In this document: positions 1-13,900 of the stretch, one piece after another
Numbering within the stretch: the stretch's first letter is position 1
Layout: each line of letters opens with the position of its first letter
DNA from: Acanthochromis polyacanthus
Taxonomy: Eukaryota; Chordata; Actinopteri; Pomacentridae
DNA: 64,000 nt
Direction of reading: 5' to 3'
Assembly: GCF_021347895.1 (NCBI RefSeq)
Contig: NC_067126.1
Coordinates: forward strand, 31,446,482 to 31,510,481
Position numbers and translations under genes: made by a program
The notes under the pieces: model-generated
What the model was told of the DNA's origin: nothing
The model's database searches: none
Seen by the model: only the letters and a program-made list of their open reading frames with translations

Positions 1-3000
1 ATTTTGTGTTTAAATGGCTTCAGATTGTTCAAGATTGTTTTTGGTTTACTCATTTATATCAGTGAGTGCGGGCAAGATAAATATTATTGGTTATTTCAAA
101 ATGCTTTTTGTCATTCGAAGATATTTTACTGTTGTTCAGTGTCAATAAGCTAACTTAGCTCTCTATTTCTAAAACTAGAAAATGGGAAAAGGCTCAGAGG
201 GAATGGCTTAAAAGCACCGCAGCAACTGTGATGCATTTGGGTAATCTGAAGGAAAAGACATTTATTGTTTTTTTTGTCAGTAGTTTTGGAAATGTTAGTT
301 TTGAGTAACTAGCGTCAGATGTAATTTGTGTTTTTTGAACTAACAGCAGGTGACGGCAAAAGTGAAAATGGAGCAGGATTTTATTTTATTTGTCAAAACA
401 TACTGAAAACAACTCGACATATCAGAGTATAGAACAAAAGGTGCCCTTATTAATCTGAACTTCAGCAAATCAAGCTGTAATTTTGATAGACAAACACAAG
501 GCAGCTTTGCTGAGTGGCTGCCTCAGTAATTGTGCGATCAATTACTCTTTAAAGGGAGTAGATAGACCTAATGTACTCTTTTCTTGTTTCTTCCCCAACT
601 GAGGGACCTCAAAGCCTCTCTCAGGGGTGACATTATTCCAGTAAGAGATCTCCTGTTTTGTTAGACTAAACCTCGTCCCACTATGGCCCCCTGTGCCGGT
701 ACACTAATCCTTCTCCGCCCTGTCGGAAAAGAATGGTTTCAAATGGTTTTGTATGTGGGGACTAACGTGGGGCATTGATTTTTAGCGTTTTCTGAGATTG
801 AATCAGCGGGGGAAGTAATGTGACCCGGTGGGATATATTGTACATTTATTTTCAGGAGTGAATTATTGCTCAAGTTATTGACAGTCACGACCGTTTGGGT
901 TGAATATAAGCTTCTGTATTGCTCTAGTTTTTTTGTTTTTTCGAGCATGCATTTATTTCATGTAATGGTAACTACATTAATTAACTTATTGCTCAGCTGA
1001 TGACTTGATGGCTAGTTTAAATGTTCTACTGATACTGCTTCGTATGTAGGACTTTCAGCCTTTTTTTAATTGCCAGGCACAGTTATTTACATATCAACAG
1101 CTAGTGTTTGGACAAACGCGGACAGTAAAGTGAAATGCTTCTCCAGGAGACTTCACAAAAGACCACTGGCACCTTTGAATATTTCCTGAAGCCGTCAATG
1201 CAGCAAACATGCAAAATGAATACCAGAATTAGCGAGGGGCCCTACTGAGGTCAAATGATTCAACTTTGGGACATCTGTCCTGTCTGGAAGCAGTGGGGGA
1301 CTTCCATGGTGGACAATGTGGCCTTTAACTGGTGGTAGTGGGAGCGCTGGTAGAACTTGTAAACTCACGAGGACTTGGCGTTACTGTGCTGTGGATGTAC
1401 TGAAATTATAAATAACCCCACAGAGCGGTGATGGTTTCTTTCATCTTTGGCAACTCCGAGGGGGAAAAAAAGAAAAAAATCCATGGCAATCAGTTCCCTG
1501 TTTCTGAACGTAAAGAGAGCCATTACACTTTTTGGGAACATGGCTTGAAGCTGATATTCAAACTGAAATGCGATGGCGATGTGTGCCGCTACTTAGTGTT
1601 CAGCGTTGACCTCTGAGTGTTCACCTTGTTAAGGGTTTGAGTGCAGCTGGTGTAGAGGCAGCGAGTGAGAGGAGCAGCAGAGTTCAGGCTGCATCTGAAG
1701 AGTGTTTGTCTCTGAGTGCATGTGGCCGGTCGGGGTGCGGTGCAGCTGGTGAGAGAAGAGAGACGAGGGGAGGCAGAGATGGAGTTGATGCAGCTGCCGC
1801 GTTGATGCAAGACTCGGATCAAAACTCACCTTTTAATCAGCCAAAAACACCGCGGTGCTGGACTTCTCCCAGAACGCTCTGATTTAGTGCCAGACCTTTT
1901 GTGCACGTGTGCTGCAAACGGGAGGAAATTGTAGAATACCTGTAGTCTTTCCATTCAAGTATTTACAGTAGATACAGAAATCGTGTGGATGTGTATTTCT
2001 TTCACTTTAAAGGTTTAAACTTGAATTAAAAACTGACAAATTGCTGCGAATTTTCAGCGTAGCGTGGCTTTTGGAGTGGATTAAACAGACGAAATAATAC
2101 CAACAGAGCAAATTAGATAGTTTGTACTCCCTTTGTACTTATTGTTAGAAATCAAAGACATTAACAAACTGTTCTAAGGGAACATTGTTAAGTTATATTC
2201 ATGCCAAACTAAGGCATCTATTCTGGAAGGCTGTGCAATTTAGTGTCTAGTATGTAGGAGAGTGCCCAGGACAAAAGGACGTGTTTGTCCATGGCCTTTT
2301 AAGTGTGGTCCTTGTTCCCTAGAAATGTGGCTGAACAATTACAATGGTTAAGAGGCATTCAGCTGCAGGTGCATTACTTCCAGTTAGATATTAGCTGATG
2401 TCTGAAAGGGAGGAATTAGCAGTATGTTGTATTAGCCTTTTGTAGTGCATTTTGCTCAGACCTTCTTCATTTCCCAGTTTTCAATGCTGAGCAGCAAGGG
2501 TCTCTGTGCCGAAATAATGCCCATCACACATGTAAATGGTGTGAAAGGGCTGCTTAGCAAAGTGTTCTCATGTCAATCCTTGTGGAAATGGATACAATGC
2601 AAACATTACAGCTGAACTAACCACACGTTGCACTGAGTAAAAAGTCCTAGGGTAGGGCCCCTTTGTCTATGAGGCTCTTTGAAAACGCAGGGGCAAATTC
2701 ATTTGATTGGGTTCACTTGGCAGGATTAGAGGAGAGGCCTCTATTATGGATGCCCAAAGGTTTGTTAAGTTGAGATCAATTCATAAGATTTTATTTCCCA
2801 GTGAGAAGCAGAAATGCGTTTATTGTGGCAACTTCATCACATATTCATGGTTTAACGTAAGTAGTAAATGTACGGATTTAAGTGGCCTTTTCACCGGGGA
2901 GGGGGGAGGGTGCTGCTGCAGTCTCTGCTCAGCTGACAGTTTTAATTGCCTAATGGTTTTCCTTTCATCAGCACAAAACATGTATGCTTCCAGTTTTATT

Positions 3001-3182
3001 CTGCACTTTCAGTAGTTTTGTCTAAATTAAGAACAAAAACATATTCTACACGCAAAGTCATTTTTAATTTAGTTTGAAAATACTTCACTGACTGCAACTA
3101 GGGAAAATCTAAAGCTGACTTGTTCTCGATCATTCTTACCTGCTTTCTGAATTGCTAAATTGATTCTCATTGTGTTTTGTAG
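1..3182 (+). other. hat1 upstream intron sequence; no exon recognised
   Basis: No coding exon could be supported in this stretch. The first recognisable hat1 exon starts at 3183 in the middle of the protein, so this DNA is inferred to be intron of hat1. The roughly 103 N-terminal codons must lie upstream of the window. I looked for the conserved hat1 segments that precede the 3183 exon and did not find them. Short open frames here, for example 1637-1882 and 2707-3015, show no family resemblance. Confidence 0.6.
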
Positions 3183-6100
3183 CCCGATGATGTTGAAGGG
3201 AAGATCCGGAAGATCCTTCCTGCCGGATTCACCCACAACACTGATGACTTCATCTCGCAGCTGGAGAAGGATGCCAATTTTAAGCCCTTCGGCACCCTGC
3301 TTCACACGTACACCGTTAACACCGAAGGGGGAAGAGAGTTCACATACCAGATTCACAAGGTACCAGAGAAACCCAGGAGTTCTTTTAGATTTTAGCCTCA
3401 CTTTAACAGTGGTTAATCTACTCCTTAAACTGTATTTGACATTTGTGTTGCTGCATTCGCTCCAGGCTGATATTACCTGCCCGGGATTCCAAGAGTACCA
3501 CGAGCGCCTGCAGACCTTCCTCATGTGGTACATAGAGACTGCCAGTTTCATCGACACAGACGACGATCATTGGGACTTCTTTCTTGTGTGAGTGCCCTCC
3601 TTAATTGACATCAAACCCCCCCAGCCCTACCCTACAGCCTTTATTGTGTCATTGAAAAACAAAGCCCCCCTTTGAGGCGCTTGTGACCAATTACCAGGCC
3701 AGTTTGATTATATTTCCCTCCGTAGGAGAATTGTTGATCAGGCAAGAGCTTCCTTTGTGCCCAAAGCCCTTTTCAGATTTTCCAGGGGCAAGAGCTGAAT
3801 TGAATGCTGTTGTCTTTTGAAACACTGAACAATGTCTTAACAGTAAAAAGAGCCTCCGCCAGTGTTTTCTTTACCCTGGCACCTATTAATAGTGACAATG
3901 GGGAAAATGGACTGAAGTGATTTTTGAGGAGCTCAGTCCCTCCTCCAACTCCTTCTCTTCCTCTAAGTTGCAGTACTCCAATTAAGTGCATAATGTATTC
4001 AGGTTGTAGCAGGTGTACCAATCGGGCCCTGGCTGCTCTAACATGCTGATGTTGGGGGGTGAGGGGTGGGCACGAGAACAGAGGGGCTAAAATGGACACT
4101 GCATGGGAGTGTGCCTGTAATTGACCTGTTTGCCTTTGTGTTTTATCTGCAGATTTGAAAAGTACAATAAAGATGGGGAGACTCTCTACGCAACTGTTGG
4201 CTACATGACAGTTTATAATTACTACGTGTACCCAGACAAAACCCGACCACGTGTAAGGTAATTGCTGGGGCAGCACGTGCCTTCCCATTCTTTTGTACGA
4301 AAAAGGAGTGGAAAATTATACATTTCTTTATCCTCTTCCCAAAGAGCCCAAATTACTGGCTTATATAGCCAACCATTCAACCAGATTTTGTTTCAGTACC
4401 AAACCAGGGTGATTTGTATCTGAAAACAACTTTATATTATTATAGATAAGCTTTTGATGTGATTTGATTTGTTGCATTGATGGATCAGGGTAACAATCTA
4501 TTATTTCCTGCTTTCAGTCAGCCAATTTCTGCTCCTACTCGGAAAAACAACTCATAATGCCACCTAAATGTGTCTTGTAACTAACCTGTATCCACCTTGG
4601 CTTTATGTTTTGCGTGTATGTTTGACCTTTAACTGAACAGCCAAATGCTGATCATGCCTCCGTTCCAAGGCGAGGGTGTAGGAGCTCAACTTCTGGAGAC
4701 CGTGCAAAGATTTTACTGTGGCAATCCCAAAGTGCAAGACATCACAGGTGAGCATCGCATTGTTGCTTCCTTCTCTTAAAATGGTATTTACTGTGTTGAA
4801 GAAGGTGGGATAAACATTTAATCTAAGATCCAGGCATCTCCCACGAACAGTTTAAATGATTTTTCTCTGCAGTTGGTGGATCCAGACGGTGAGTTAATTT
4901 GGAAGGCTGGCTTGTATACCAGAATGTGCTCTATTGAAACTAGCTGGATCGAAATAGACGCTTTGCATGCAGACGGAGGATGAATACTAAAGAGGCATCC
5001 CAGCTTTTTCCTTTCAGGGTGAAAACCTTTTCAAGAAAGAACTTTAAAATTAAGCAGAGAATATGCAGAAGGTTCCTCGTCTGAACTTGAGTAATGTTTC
5101 TTCTTTGTGTTCCATAGTGTAGGTAACTTATTTTAAAGTTTCAAGGTTTGAAAAATGTTTTTTGTCATTCATATGGATACAAAAGTGTAGTTAGTGAGTG
5201 TATTATGGTGTCTGTTTCCAGCTGAAGACCCCTCTGAGAACTACGTGAAGCTGAGAGACTATGTGCTGGCCAAGCTTTGTCAAGGTCTGCCGTCCTTCGC
5301 TCCAGACAGACTGCACCTTGGCTTCTCAGCTGACATGATCAGAGAGGCACAAGAGAAGATGAAAGTTAACAAGGTGCTGAACAGCATGAACATAATGTAA
5401 CAGACAAATATATAGAAGCTGTTTATAAATTCACGTGTTTTCACAATGTAATTTTGTCCAGTAGAAATTCATCATTTCAGACAACCTGAGGTGACTCCTG
5501 AACAGCAGCTCTAACCTCAAAATATTTATTCTCCTGTGATTATACCAGAAAAGCAAATAATCCCCGCATTTAAAGGGGAGCTATGGTTTTTTTCTTTCTG
5601 GGGTCTGTTTTCATATGTCATTTCATACATGTGAGTGATGGAGAAATGAATTTTCGACATAGCTCCAGTATTCAGCCAGACAGGCAGCTTAGCAGCTCAG
5701 CTAGCAAAAAGTATGGGGCAACTTGCCCCCCTGCGTCAAAGTCCGCCCTAATGTGCTTTTTTTCCCCTCACTGACCAGCTCAGATAGTCTCAATGAGTGT
5801 CCCACAACATACTAGAGATGAGAAGTGAACGAAAACCTCCACATTACTTGGCGATCGCTCTTTGTTGTGGTCTGTATCCAAATCTCGGGACGGTAGAAAG
5901 CAAATCTCGTTCCGAAATCGCGCGATAGCTCGCGCTATCACCGGTGTTTTGGCGCGAGCTATTGCACGATTTCGGAACGAGATTTGCTTTCTAGCGTCTC
6001 GAGATTTGGATACAGACCACAACAAATGGCGATCGCCAGGTAATGTGGAGGTTTTCGTTCACTTCTCATCTCTAGTATGTTGTGGGACACTCATTGAGAC

Positions 6101-9100
6101 TATCCGAGCCGGTCAGTGTGGGGAAAAAAGCATGTTAGGGCGAACTTTGACGCAGGGGGAGGCAAGTTGCCCCATACTTTTCGCTAGCTGAGCTGCTACG
6201 CTGCCTGCCTGGCTAAATACTGGAGCTATGTCGAAAATTCATTTCTCCATCACTCACATGTATGAAATGACATATGAAAACAGACCCCAGGTTGGGGGGA
6301 AAAAAAACCAAAGTTCCCTTTTAAGAAGCTGTAACTCTCAAATGTTTCACGTCATTTCCTGGTAAATGATTAACCTTCCATACAGTCACTTAGATTCAGG
6401 AAAACAAAGCAGACATCTCAGTGATACTGTAAAACTACTATATCATCCAAACTTAATTCCAGCTGCTTTTGAACATAATTTTTCCATTTTTGTACCACAG
6501 ACAGTAAGAGGCAACTAGAGTATATGTGGGCAACTTTAAAATAATAGTTTCTCAGTTAGTAATGAAGTAATGTGGACGATTAGTCAGCTACAAGATTAAA
6601 CTTGCCTCCCTCCCCAGTCAGCACCACAGTTGTTTAAAGTAATTATTTTATTATTGTACAGTGCCAGTTCACTGTTGCATAGAAGATGTTACAAAGCCAC
6701 CGTGACCCCTGAGCTGATGCACTAATAAAGGTTGTGTCCAAATTAACCAACATATAAGCAATTGACTGAAACTATACATAAAAAAATGTATATAACCACA
6801 ATCAGTGTGGACTTGTGGATGTTAACCTGCAGCAGGAAACACTGCTGGTTCACTTGAAGTTGTTCACATACAGACGCTGTGATCGATCCCACTCGATCTG
6901 AAAAGAACACGGAACTTGTGACACACATTTCAGAAGCTTTTAAGATTTGATTTGGTTTTTCAAGAATGCAAATAACGACTCAATTTGACTGCTTTCTAAA
7001 CATTTCCGTTTAATCATCAGGGAACTTACTTACATCCCACTTCTAAATACACATGAATACTTTTACTTGACAGTATCTCTTCTCCCCAGTGTCTTTTGCA
7101 AAAATTTTAATATCCCTGTGTTTAGCAGCTCCACTTTCTTGCCTGAAATACCTTCAATCTATGTTGGTTCATGCGGCTGCTTAAGTAAATGGTGAAAGTA
7201 GCAGCTTTTGTTGAGGGAAAAAAACTGCTAATAATTAGTTGCCTGATTAATCAAATGCCCTTTATTAAAGACTTTCAGTCGTCGTTGTGCTGGGCTGTGT
7301 TTGGCTCCTGTTGAGGCATAATGGTTTAAAAATAATGAAATTAAAAATTATTTTAATTAAAGTGTTCTCTATTTTCCACAGAAACACGCAAGGCGAGTGT
7401 ACGAAATCCTGCGTCTAAGAGCCACAGACATGAGTGATGAAGCACAAGCGAGAGCGTACCGCTTAGAAGTGAAGAGGAGGCTATATTTGCCCTACAGGGT
7501 GAGGTTTTAATTGTCACAGCTCCAGAGAAGAATACTTTACATGTCAGTGTGGAGTGGGTCAGGATGACGTTCTGAGTGATTCCCTCATGTATTCAAATAA
7601 ATCTGAATGTCAACTTGTCTCTGTTGCTGTCAAACAAGAATCCAGTGTGCAGTCTCCACCTTTTGTTAGCATAGCATTATAGCTGTTCTGTGTAGGAAGA
7701 AAAAAAGGCCCAAGTACAGCTTACAGTCCTGTGTTGTCACTGTTTATTATGTTACCTTTTAAAACAGCAGAAAAATTGATCTTCAGTCCTGTGAAAATTG
7801 ATAGATTACTAGTGCTGCATTGTTACAGCCACAATAGGGCGCACCAGGCGTCTGTGGTTTTGCTGCTGCTGGAGCTTTTTCCTATTCAGGCACATGTCAT
7901 TAGTCAGGATTTGCATTTCTTTGGGAGAAATAATTTTCATGAAAGTGTGTTTAAAGCACTTTGTCAAAAAGCTGCGACTATTCAGAATTCAGTGCTTCAC
8001 CAAAAGCAGTGCAGCTTTTTTTTTTTCTTTTTCGTTGTTTTGTCATGTTTTTCTGGACGAGTGTCTTTGAGTTTCAGACATTTGGTGTAACAGACGTGAG
8101 CGTGGTGAACAGAACATGTTCAGAGTGTCTGATTCTGTGTCTCAGACTTGACAGTGGGGAAATACCGAGCAGTTCTGTGCACCAGAATAACTACCTACAT
8201 CCTGTTTGCTTGTGACATTTTATGTTTGAGCTGCTCACTGAGACTTTGCATACCATCCATTAGAGAATTTGCTGTCAGCAATGAAACCACATGTCTCACG
8301 AAAAGGCAGAATCTGACATGGAAAAGACCTATGTGGTGAAGTGGGAAGGAGGAATTCCTTGGGAGAGTGGCAACGAAAGATCTGGTGGCCAGATGCAGAG
8401 CAATTTTTTTTTCCTTCCCTGAGGAAATTTAGCATGTAGTTAGTCGAATGGCAAAGGCCGCTCCTCTGTGAATGTGAGAGGGATTATACATTTCTGCTCT
8501 TACCCCCCAAGTCCCCAGTGACCATGTATACATGCATTTGCATGCAGGTTTTTCACACAGCAGAGTTCACTGGACTTGGTGAGTCTGTGCTTTTTCTGTC
8601 CACATCCAGAAACCTGCAGAAATCTCTGTGTTTTGAGCCATACTTTACAAAGAGCGTATACATCTCCTGGATCCTTCTGTTGCACAATATTATTTTTTAA
8701 ACTCTTTGATTCAACATACAGAAGGACTTCTTAACTGACATCTTGACTCTGCAAAGCTACAGAATGAGTGTTTGTTGTTCTGCCACCACCATCTTCAAAG
8801 AGAAATGCATTTACATTACTGTTAGAGCTGTGCTCTGCATAAGTATCACCATTACTCACATATTCAGGCTATTTACCAGTTAGACTGCATATCTCTGAGT
8901 TCTGCCTCCCTCTGTTTAAGAGGGCTTCAGGTACTGTTTGATCGATTATTAGAATCTATGATCCCTTTGTTTAATAGAGCAACCTACCAATTTTCTAGTG
9001 ATGACCTTGGCAGTTAAAATGTTAAGTGTTGATTAAAGGATTTGTGTGTCACGCAGTTTAGATGAACCACAGAGCTAGACTCGTTTTCCACGGCCTGAAT

Positions 9101-10428
9101 CCCAAATGTTTGTAATGGCTTACAGCTTACCTGTAAAACATTCTTTAACATTTGCAAAATCATTGCTTTTAGTATAACCACAACAAAACTTCTTTTATAA
9201 GATATTAGAGTTTAAAATGTCTTTGATTCCTTCTTGCCAGTAACATCTATAAACCTACATGAATGTGACCGTGAAATGTCCTAGATCTGTAACCAATAGA
9301 AAAAAATTAAAAAACACTGTTGCAGCTACTACCAACGGTGACAACAGTAAGGACTTCAATAATTGACTGGTATGATTGTAACGACTGCATTAGACATGCA
9401 AACTGTGCCTCCATCACATATTGCAAATGAAAGATGGAAACAGTTTGTAACCAGTTTATAATGGGTACTTGTTCAGTTTGCCAACCCAAATCTGTTTTTT
9501 TTTTGCAAATCTAGATAGATTTTCAAAGTCTAGATAACAGAATAATGCATTTCTAGAACAGATTTGGAGATGACTTGAAATGTCAATCTGATTTCTGCAT
9601 GTCTCAGTCCAGAAGCTCTCGCCACACAAATTGGATTTCAAAGCGTCTGTTGTGTCACTCATACACCAAGACAACATCAAATTCTGAGCGATGAAAGTGC
9701 TAAGCAGGATCCAGCAGAGTGCTATGGAAGGCGACATGTAAACAACTGTCTCTGGACAGACGCTGAAATATATTCTCCGCTGGCACTCTGAGGCGGAGGA
9801 TTTCTTTACAGGCACAGCTGGAGGAAACCTCTTGTCACCATCATAATTCCATAGCTACCTACGCATATATAGTTACCACAGCAACCTGTGCATATAGGTG
9901 GGACACACAATTCTGTTCGGATCACTTGCAGAGTAGAAGTGCCGTCATTTTATACTGGAGATCTGATTTGAGAAACGTATGCTTTACCTGAAGATGGAGA
10001 CAATAATCTCACCACCTAGTGAAAATATATGATGCTACCAAGTTGGAGATATGATGTGATGTGTTGTACCTGTATTCCAGAAATTTAAGGCAGTATTGGC
10101 GTGTTTTATTCACTGTAGAGGTGTGTGAATGGTGATGGGTCCTTTTACATTATCAATGCAATGAAAGTTGAGACTATGAACATTGCACAATATCCAAAAA
10201 TGTCAAGACGTGATCAAACTAATGTCTTTTTTTTTTTTTGCTGTTTCTGTTGTGCAGAAGAATCAGAGGGAGCTGGCGAAGATGAGGAAGTGTCTGCGGC
10301 CGGAGGAGCTGGTGTCCCACATGGGTCAGATGGACACTCAGACGCAGCACGAGGAGCTGGAGAAGAGTTATCAGGACCTCGTGGACGACTACAGGAGAGT
10401 CCTTGAGAGGCTAGCGATGCAGGCCTAA
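3183..10428 (+). CDS. hat1: Histone acetyltransferase 1 (type B), 5'-partial, seven exons
   Basis: Catalytic subunit of the type B histone acetyltransferase, which acetylates newly made histone H4 (K5/K12) together with RBBP7/RBBP4 before chromatin assembly. Coding exons: 3183-3359, 3466-3587, 4153-4257, 4641-4747, 5222-5373, 7382-7498, 10258-10428 (stop TAA). All junctions are GT-AG and the phases join cleanly to give 316 residues, about three quarters of the usual ~419. The first visible residues are PDDVEGKIRKILPAGF. The GNAT acetyl-CoA loop reads QGEGVGAQ in the 4641 exon. The acidic residues equivalent, as I recall, to human E187 (in YIETASF) and E276/D277 (in AEDPSENY) are kept. The C-terminus is a charged helix ending DDYRRVLERLAMQA. 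The N-terminal exons lie outside the window. The 5374-7381 intron carries a long foldback element. Identification comes from residue-by-residue recall of vertebrate HAT1. Confidence 0.95.
5574..6320. mobile_element. Foldback MITE with TTAA target duplication in a hat1 intron
   Basis: An almost perfect inverted repeat: the arm from about 5596 to 5935 is repeated as reverse complement from about 5955 to 6295, around a centre near 5945. The outer ends read AGGGGAGCTATGG and, on the other strand, AAGGGAACTTTGG. TTAA flanks both ends (5570-5573 and 6321-6324). No transposase frame is present; the open frames of 81 and 109 codons inside are mirror images produced by the palindrome. TTAA duplication suggests mobilisation by a piggyBac- or Kolobok-type transposase; the superfamily is inference. 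In the hat1 pre-mRNA this would fold into a hairpin of more than 300 bp. Confidence 0.85.
7499..10257 (+). other. Last hat1 intron, 2.8 kb, nothing further recognised
   Basis: GT at 7499 and AG at 10256-10257 bound this intron; a T-run precedes the acceptor. Open frames inside (for example 7731-8090, 9456-9815) have no recognisable family and contain homopolymer runs. No RNA gene or repeat was identified. Confidence 0.6.
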
Positions 10429-10940
10429 TCAGACTGAGATACTGCTGGCCTGGAGCCCACCCACTCAACACACAGGTGCTCTGCCCAATCTGTACAAAGC
10501 CCACATCACTACAGACTTCTGCTGCAGCCGAGTAGATGCGCTATCAGTGTAACAAAGTCATTGTTCCCATTGAAGAGTGTCACAGATGTATAGTAGCCGG
10601 TGAAAGGCTGCAGCAGAAAAAAGCCTGTCTGTTTCCCAGCTGATGTCGATACATTTGGGGAGGTGTATAGTGAAGCTGGAGGGTGTTCAATCGCATCGCG
10701 TGAAATTAAATGATAAAAAGTTCACAGGTGATCAGAGGCCCACTGTTCAGCAGGGAAACCCTGCTTCTTCTCCATGATGATGTTTTTTTAAAAGACCTTT
10801 TGTCTAAAGAGTTCCCGGTGTGTGTTTTGAAGCACTTCATACTGAAAATTAAAAAAAAACTGCATTTTTGTATATTATTCAAATGGGGTGATTGTTTTTG
10901 TTGAGGGGAAATAATAAAACTGAACAACTGAGTTTCTGTT
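10429..10940 (+). terminator. hat1: hat1 3' UTR with polyadenylation signal
   Basis: About 500 bases follow the hat1 stop without coding character. A canonical AATAAA lies at 10913-10918, and a T-rich stretch (10930-10945) follows it, as expected for a cleavage region. The end of the transcript is therefore inferred near 10935. Confidence 0.6.
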
Positions 10941-13900
10941 TTTGTCATTTAGGTTCAACATTCTGAGATTATGCATTATTCGTCAGTTATTTAGCATAAT
11001 AAAGAATAGTCCTAAAAATACTAAAAAAAAAAGAGACAACAAATACAGGCAAACGTAAAAAATAAGTCGGAGGTAGTCACATATTTAATGATCAGTTTCT
11101 TTAAAAGTGTTTAGAAAACACAGAAGGTTGTTTCCTGCTGCTGCACGACTGTAAGGATTAAAAGAATATTCAGAATTGCAACATTTTCAAAAATTCAAAG
11201 TTGGCTGGTCGTCAGCCACCCGGAGAGGTAGCAAAAACAATCTTTTTTTATTTAATTTTTTTTAGAAACATGTTTAGTGTCATGATTATTTTAGAGAATA
11301 TATCCAGAGCAGCAGTTATTGTGCAACATGATTGGAGAAAGTGGCCAACTCTGTGACCTCGATGTTTTCTTCCACATTAGATGTAAAAACTCAGGTTAGA
11401 GGTCTGCCAGCGAATGAGGAAATCATTACAATATTTCACTGATTGGCACTTTTAAACATAGATGCATGAACAAAATAAACACTGTAGAACCTGGAATGAG
11501 TTTTCTTCCTCATCAAATTTTGGCGCCTTTGCTACCCACGATGCAGCTCGACCGCTGGATTGGAGACTCATCTTTGCTATGCTAGTAGCAGCTACTGAAC
11601 AGGTATGTAGGACCTACAGACTGAGGTATGGTAATGTCTTTTTTCCTTTTATTTCTCATAGCCTTTCCACAGTTTTTTTTAACTTGTATTCAGTCGTATC
11701 ACTGCTTTATTTGAGACGTTAGTACATTTTAGACTTTCTTCTATCACTGTTGTCTAAATGGGCTTTTCTAATTGTGTTAAAATGAACCTCAATGCTACAA
11801 TAAATATGTCACTGTCAACCCGAGCTAGGGGTGGACTGATGTTGGTAAGTATTTGATAGGCATTTGCAGTTCAACTTGGAATCTTTGTGTCAAAATGTAG
11901 GTTAACTCCTACACAGAACTTTTTTGAAATGACGTGTATTTCTGTTTTATATATGTTTCATTTAAAAGATAACTTTTCAATGATAATTAAACCTGTGACA
12001 GGTGACCATTTGTTGAGGTTCTAGTTAAAGGCTTTTAATGCGTTGTTAATTTTTTCAAAATGACAGTACGCAGGACAGGTCCATAAGTTCAGTATCCTTG
12101 TTACAACACCAGCATTTGTTATCTTCACTTAAACACATTTCAAACAATACAAGAAGTGTAAAATCGAAATCTGTGCCCATTTTTTTGTAACGGATGAACC
12201 TAAATTCTCTTGTCTTCTTTGCAGCCAAGCTGACACTTGAGAATCACATCCTACTACATTTCTTAATACTCACAATCAGACTAGTGTATGAACTGCATCT
12301 AGCATTAAAATCTTGATCCATTCTCTTGTTCTTCAAATTAAATATATATTTTCAAATAATCTTTATCTGTTAAATAAATTGCTATTCAAGTAACTTATCT
12401 TCCGATTATATTTCTATTCCTGGTTGCATTGTTAGATTTCGTTTCCTACAAAACCGTAGGGTGTATTTTCTTCAGCATTTATGGGTTTTCTATCTCAGAT
12501 TGGAAGGAAAACCTTGTTCTTTTCAGGACTGTTCCCCTCTTAAGTGTTCGCTAAATGCAGCTTAGAATAGAAAGTAGAAAGCAGTTGAGGTATTAATGTG
12601 AAATTTCCAATGGTTTTTTTTTGTAGAATACCATATTAAAGATCACAACTGGCCTGATTAATTCCTTTCCTGGTATGTGTTGGGGATGTTTTACTCGTAT
12701 AAGGGCTGTAATTTTGCCCGGGCAGCCTCTTGCAGCTAATGCAACTTCTGATTGGTGCCGATGTTGAGTGTTGAGACTAATGAGTATTATGGTTTTCAAT
12801 TGAAAACCTTTGTGCCACTGTATTGCCCCCGCTTGTGCAGATCATTGTGATGAATACCCATCATACTTTATAATACTTTAACACATTGTCACTAAATGAA
12901 GGCTGCCGGGTCAATTTTCAATTTTTTCCTCTCTCCACTTGAAACAAGACAAAACCTTGGAACCCTTCACATCTCTAATTCAGACTGATTGAATCCACTC
13001 ATGGCCACGAGGGGCCTCATCTCACTGGAGTTTTCTCTGCTTTTTCTGCTGTGAGTGCACATTTCGCATTGCGCTGCACAGGCTCAGCCTACTGACCTGC
13101 TAGTGGAAAGTGGCGTTATTGTTTAGTGGGCCCATGAGTTTATACGCTGTCTCATTAATTCTACCACATTTCTATCGTCAGGCTTTCATTCTGCCTGCTG
13201 ATGCACCTACTCGGGTCTTCTCATATCTGGTGGATGAGGGAAACGAACCGCTGCGGAGTTGGCTTGTTTGGAGGATCTGCAGGCCCCTGCGCAGCTGTCA
13301 GAAGGTTGTGAAAGCCCCCTTTGCCCCTTCAGACCACACAGTTGAGTTTACAGAGGCTTAATTATTCCCCATGCATTCACACGTTGAGTCTATCCTGGGC
13401 CCTCAAGTCCAATTGCACCTGTCTGTATTGTTTTAGAAAAGTTTGACATTTTGGGAATTAGGCTTTTCATGTTCTTCCAGAGAGTTGGACCAGTTGCCCC
13501 ACATCCACTGGAGTCCTGATCAGGAAAAAATGCAGCACAAAAGTGACTTTTGCATTTTTGTGCTTCTTTTTTTTTTTGCAGATTAAACGAACCAGATAGT
13601 GTTTTAATGACAGCCCTTTAGAGGTGCTGGAAAATTATTCTTACTTTTTTTTTTTTGTCTTTATACCTTTGATCACCAGCAAAAAATGGATGTAATCTCA
13701 GAGTCAGAAAAGTGCGGGTTCCTTAAACTTGCATTCTTTCAAACAGGCAGCCGGGGGCGACTCCTGAGTCCGATTGTGGAGATGTCAATGAGAAAAAATA
13801 GCCCTACTTCTCCTTTGATTATTTTCGTAAACATTTTCTAAATTAGTTTATGGTCTGAATCGCTAGTTTGATGTCGCCTTCAATGCAGCATGTGTTAAGT

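Noticed and set aside
3773..4288. 171-codon minus-strand frame
   Set aside because: It overlaps hat1 exon 4153-4257 on the other strand, has no family resemblance and crosses intron sequence.
5780..6191. Two near-identical proteins on opposite strands
   Set aside because: They are mirror translations of the foldback element palindrome, not genes.
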